A stretch of 26,174 nucleotides of DNA from JAZKFT01 sp043760535 (GTDB lineage: Bacteria; Bacteroidota; Bacteroidia; Chitinophagales; Chitinophagaceae), in NCBI GenBank assembly GCA_043760535.1, contig JAYUOV010000288.1:1-26174 (forward strand), given 5' to 3'. The first letter of the stretch is position 1, and every line of letters begins with the position of its first letter. Below, in pieces: positions 23,583 to 26,174 of the stretch. The notes beneath the pieces were generated by a model. The model was not told where the DNA came from, made no database searches, and saw only the letters and a program-made list of their open reading frames with translations. The translations under genes were made by a program, and so were the position numbers.

Positions 23583-24010
23583 TGTAATTTTCTTTTTTGG
23601 AAAATAAAAATTACAGGTTACAAATTGCCAATCCAAAATCATGCGTCACAAACCTACCTGTTGGCAGGCACCCTAACCGATACCCTGCAAACATTTAAGC
23701 ATCCAAGACTTTGCCAACACGATCCGACGAACCAAGTCAGGCACATTTGCAAGGCACACAAAGCCGACACACACAAGCCAACCTTGCAAAAGAGCCTGCC
23801 TTGTGCTAACGCACAGCCCAACCACCCCAGCGGACGGAATTTTTATCGGCTTCAACAAAATATATAAGCAGATTGCAAGACGGAACACCAAAGCCCACCC
23901 ACCACCCCACGGTTGGACAATTTAAATTTCAGCAGGCTTTATAAAGAACCAAACCACATAATTAAATTATCTCAGGAGCTTTCTTAAAGCAATACACATA
24001 GACAGGCAAT
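23583..24010. other. 428-base structured non-coding region upstream of hsdM
   Basis: No gene is supported; overlapping frames on both strands have compositions unlike neighbours. The main feature is an inverted repeat: AGGCACATTTGCAAGG (23740-23755) against CCTTGCAAAAGAGCCT (23783-23798), 14 of 16 positions paired, then a small TGTGC-TAAC-GCACA hairpin (23803-23816). The word order recurs, more weakly, in 6351-6402 on the minus strand. This may be a transcribed leader or an insertion boundary. Confidence 0.55.
23740..23816. repeat. Inverted repeat plus small hairpin, upstream of hsdM
   Basis: A 16-position stem with two mismatches and a 27-base loop is followed 4 bases later by a perfect 5-bp hairpin with TAAC loop. 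Confidence 0.65.
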
Positions 24011-25870
24011 ATGAGTTTAAATACACAATCACTTCAACCCATCATTAATTTCATCTGGACAGTTGCAGACGATGTATTGATTAATAAGTTTCTTGAAAAT
24101 CAGTATCAAGACGTAATACTTCCAATGACAGTTTTGAGGCGTTTAGACTTGGCACTTGAAACCACCAAAGACAAAGTGCTGAAAACTCACGAAGCGTTTA
24201 AAGGGAAAATAGACAACTTATCTGGACTACTCACAAGCGAACAACACGGAACTGGTTTGGCGTTTTACAACACCTCACAGTTTACCATGAAAAAACTGTT
24301 GGCAGACCCTAAAAATATTGACACCAATTTTTTAGATTATCTCAATGGTTTTTCTGAAAATGTACAAGACATTATCAGTAAGTTTAAATTTAGAAATCAA
24401 TTAGAAACTTTTGAAAGTACAGGCATTACCTTTTCACTCATTGAAAAATTTTGCAACCCAAGAGTTGAGTTAAGCCCCGACAAAATATCGCCAATGGCAA
24501 TGGGCTATATGTTTGAAGACTTGATACGCAGGTTCAATGAAAAAACAAATGCAGCAGCAGGGCGACATTTTACGCCAAGAGAAATTATTGAGTTAATGAC
24601 GCATTTGTTGTATCTGCCAGTAAGAGACAAAATTCAAAAAGGAACTTTTTTAGTGTATGACCCTTGTGCTGGTTCGGGTGCAATGCTTACACAATCAAAA
24701 CTGTTTGCGACTAACCCCGAAGGTGAAATAAAGTCAACCGCCACTTTTCACTTATACGGACAAGAGAACACAGGCGAAATGTACGCCACTTGCAAAAGTG
24801 ATATGTTGCTGAAAGGCGAAGACCCCGACAAAATAAAGTTTGGCTCTACGCTTAGTGAATACGGTTTTGAACCTGATTTAAAATTCAATTTCATGCTCAC
24901 CAATCCGCCTTATGGCACCAGTTGGAAACAAGATATTGATAACCTAAACACAGGCAGCGACAAAAAAATAAGCATTACAGATACTCGTTTTAACCTGCCT
25001 ATAAAAAACTTTAAAGGCGAAGCCGAAAGCACCAGCCTTACCAGCCGAAGCAACGACGGACAATTGATGTTTATGCTGCACATGCTTAGTAAAATGAAAG
25101 ACCCAAAAGATGGAGGCAGCCGTATTGCTTCTGTACACAATGGTTCTGCCTTATTTACAGGCGATGCAGGAAGTGGCGAAAGTGGCATACGACAATACAT
25201 TATAGAAAATGACCTACTGGAATGTATTGTGCAACTGCCTAATGATATTTTTTATAACACTGGCATTGCTACCTACGTTTGGTTTATTAGCAACAAAAAA
25301 GAAGAAAAAAGAAAAGGTAAAGTACAGCTCATAAATGCATCGTCTAATATGTTTTACCAAAAAATGCGTAAAAGTTTGGGTAGCAAACGCAACGAACTGA
25401 ACAGCCAACATATTGAAGCCATACAAGAAATGTATTTTGCTTTTGAAGAAAACCAATACAGCAAAATATTTGACAACCAAGACTTTGGCTTTTACCAAAT
25501 AACCGTACACCAACCCGAAAAAGACGAAGAGGGTAAAATTATTTTAGACAGCAAAGGCAAATCCAAAAGCGATAGCAGCCTAAAAGACATTGAAAATGTG
25601 CCTATGCGTAACGCAGGTAGAGACGTGATGCATCACGTCTCTACGTCGTCATCAACGTTGGCAATATGTGATGATTATTTTAAAAAAGAAGTTTTACCCT
25701 TTGCCCCAGATGCTTGGTACGACAAAACCAAAATGAAAGTAGGCTACGAAAAAGCCTTTAATAAATATTTTTACCAATACGAAGGCTTGCGTTCATTAAA
25801 AGATATTGCTGCCGATATTTTATTATTGGAGCAAGAAACCGATGGTTTGTTAAAAGAAATAATTGAGTAA
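24011..25870 (+). CDS. hsdM: Type I restriction-modification system methyltransferase subunit HsdM, with REP-derived insertion
   Basis: This 619-residue protein is the adenine-N6 methyltransferase subunit of a type I R-M system. The N-terminal HsdM helical domain (1 to about 150) is followed by GRHFTPREII (184-193), the SAM-binding motif I DPCAGSGAM (217-225) and the catalytic motif IV NPPYG (298-302). QLPNDIFYNTGIATYVWF and VPFAPDAWYD-like LPFAPDAWYD further on are standard. Between ENVPM and DDYFKKEVLPFAPDAW there are about 18 extra residues (NAGRDVMHHVSTSSSTLA) that come from an inserted 28-bp palindrome and flanking bases, kept in frame. It lies far from the SAM site, so activity may survive. 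No hsdS or hsdR is in the window; they may lie beyond the right edge. The stop overlaps the next ATG by one base. Confidence 0.93.
   Translation: MSLNTQSLQPIINFIWTVADDVLINKFLENQYQDVILPMTVLRRLDLALETTKDKVLKTHEAFKGKIDNLSGLLTSEQHGTGLAFYNTSQFTMKKLLADPKNIDTNFLDYLNGFSENVQDIISKFKFRNQLETFESTGITFSLIEKFCNPRVELSPDKISPMAMGYMFEDLIRRFNEKTNAAAGRHFTPREIIELMTHLLYLPVRDKIQKGTFLVYDPCAGSGAMLTQSKLFATNPEGEIKSTATFHLYGQENTGEMYATCKSDMLLKGEDPDKIKFGSTLSEYGFEPDLKFNFMLTNPPYGTSWKQDIDNLNTGSDKKISITDTRFNLPIKNFKGEAESTSLTSRSNDGQLMFMLHMLSKMKDPKDGGSRIASVHNGSALFTGDAGSGESGIRQYIIENDLLECIVQLPNDIFYNTGIATYVWFISNKKEEKRKGKVQLINASSNMFYQKMRKSLGSKRNELNSQHIEAIQEMYFAFEENQYSKIFDNQDFGFYQITVHQPEKDEEGKIILDSKGKSKSDSSLKDIENVPMRNAGRDVMHHVSTSSSTLAICDDYFKKEVLPFAPDAWYDKTKMKVGYEKAFNKYFYQYEGLRSLKDIAADILLLEQETDGLLKEIIE
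25617..25644. repeat. Perfect 28-bp palindrome (REP-type element) inside hsdM
   Basis: GTAGAGACGTGATG (25617-25630) is followed at once by its exact reverse complement CATCACGTCTCTAC (25631-25644). The GTAGAGAC ends and long perfect arms match the kind of REP hairpin used by IS200-like RAYT transposases. The same GTAGAGAC occurs at 26167-26174 inside the neighbouring RAYT gene. Confidence 0.92.
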
Positions 25871-26174
25871 TGAACGATAAATTTCAAAATAAATACAGAA
25901 TACCATCTGCCCGTTTGCAAAATTGGGATTATGCCAGCGAAGGGGCGTATTTTATTACCATTTGTACCAAAGATAGACTGCATTATTTTGGTGAAATTGT
26001 AAATGGAAAGATGATTTTGTCCAATGTTGGTGTAATAGCGGATTTGATATGGTATGAAATAACACATCACGCAAAAAATATAGAATTGGGCGAATTTGTG
26101 GTAATGCCCAACCATATTCATGGCATAATGATTTTGAATGGTAACGTACCCACCAACAACGCCACCGTAGAGAC
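25870..26174 (+). CDS. REP-associated tyrosine transposase (RAYT, Y1/HUH family), 5' part
   Basis: The frame starts at ATG 25870, sharing one base with the hsdM stop (TAATG), and is open to the window edge (101 codons). It begins RIPSARLQNWDYASEGAYFITICTKDR and includes the HUH motif in VVMPNHIHGIMI, which binds the metal in Y1 transposases. The catalytic tyrosine and C-terminus lie outside. RAYTs are domesticated IS200/IS605 relatives that process REP hairpins as single-stranded DNA. The last bases (GTAGAGAC, read VET) look like the first half of another REP copy, so the gene itself may be invaded or carry a REP in its linker. Its position right after hsdM suggests that it sits inside the hsd operon. 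Confidence 0.87.
   Translation, partial: MNDKFQNKYRIPSARLQNWDYASEGAYFITICTKDRLHYFGEIVNGKMILSNVGVIADLIWYEITHHAKNIELGEFVVMPNHIHGIMILNGNVPTNNATVE

Noticed and set aside
23740..23816. Integron attC-like site
   Set aside because: The stem is attC-like in size, but the conserved GTTRRRY core and an integrase gene were not found.
23625..23891. Overlapping 80- and 72-codon frames on opposite strands
   Set aside because: They lie over the inverted repeat, have His/Pro/Gln- or Val/Leu-biased composition and no recognisable domain.

Overview
The window looks like a chromosomal segment of a Bacteroidota bacterium, probably close to Chitinophagaceae. I infer this from AT-rich intergenic DNA, TAnnTTTG-type promoter boxes, lipoproteins with acidic residues after the lipobox cysteine, a CarboxypepD_reg/outer-membrane beta-barrel protein, a short protein of the kind often mislabelled 'ABC transporter ATPase' in this phylum, and the order miaB - sigma-54 activator - LptE-like - acidic protein - secG. 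No rRNA, tRNA or CRISPR array was seen.

Layout. 1-6179 is mostly housekeeping: the 3' end of ispH, a methylcrotonyl-CoA-type carboxyltransferase subunit, two tandem paralogous choice-of-anchor-J-like lipoproteins ended by a clear terminator, and a tight trio (YiiX-like lipoprotein, rnhA, Dph6-like ATP-PPase) facing a conserved hypothetical gene. 6180-9905 is an accessory block on the minus strand: a Bro-N/DinD-like gene followed by a GmrSD-like DUF262/DUF1524/DUF4268 protein, with a long inverted repeat just upstream and a structured non-coding stretch downstream. 10129-17296 is core again: CBS-domain membrane protein, ndk, a DUF885 putative metallopeptidase, a small membrane protein and an outer-membrane beta-barrel protein. 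17483-23531 is the miaB-to-secG run, into which a MNT/HEPN (MntA/HepT-type) toxin-antitoxin pair has been fitted with almost no spacing. After the secG terminator comes a second accessory block: structured non-coding DNA, hsdM of a type I restriction-modification system, and a REP-associated tyrosine transposase (RAYT) that runs off the window.

How the parts connect. Several accessory genes show signs of decay or mobility. The Bro-N/DinD-like gene has lost, or reaches only by -1 frameshifting at an A8 tract, a C-terminal tail that would leave just 5 bases before the DUF262 gene. The HepT toxin frame has an in-frame TAA at codon 8 while its MNT antitoxin looks intact. hsdM carries an in-frame insertion containing a perfect 28-bp palindrome, and the first 8 bases of that palindrome recur at the very end of the window inside the adjacent RAYT gene. 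The two defence blocks share a related non-coding sequence. The best candidates for something new are the two-gene DinD-like/GmrSD-like module with its operator-like repeat and frameshift site, and the RAYT/REP invasion of the hsd operon.
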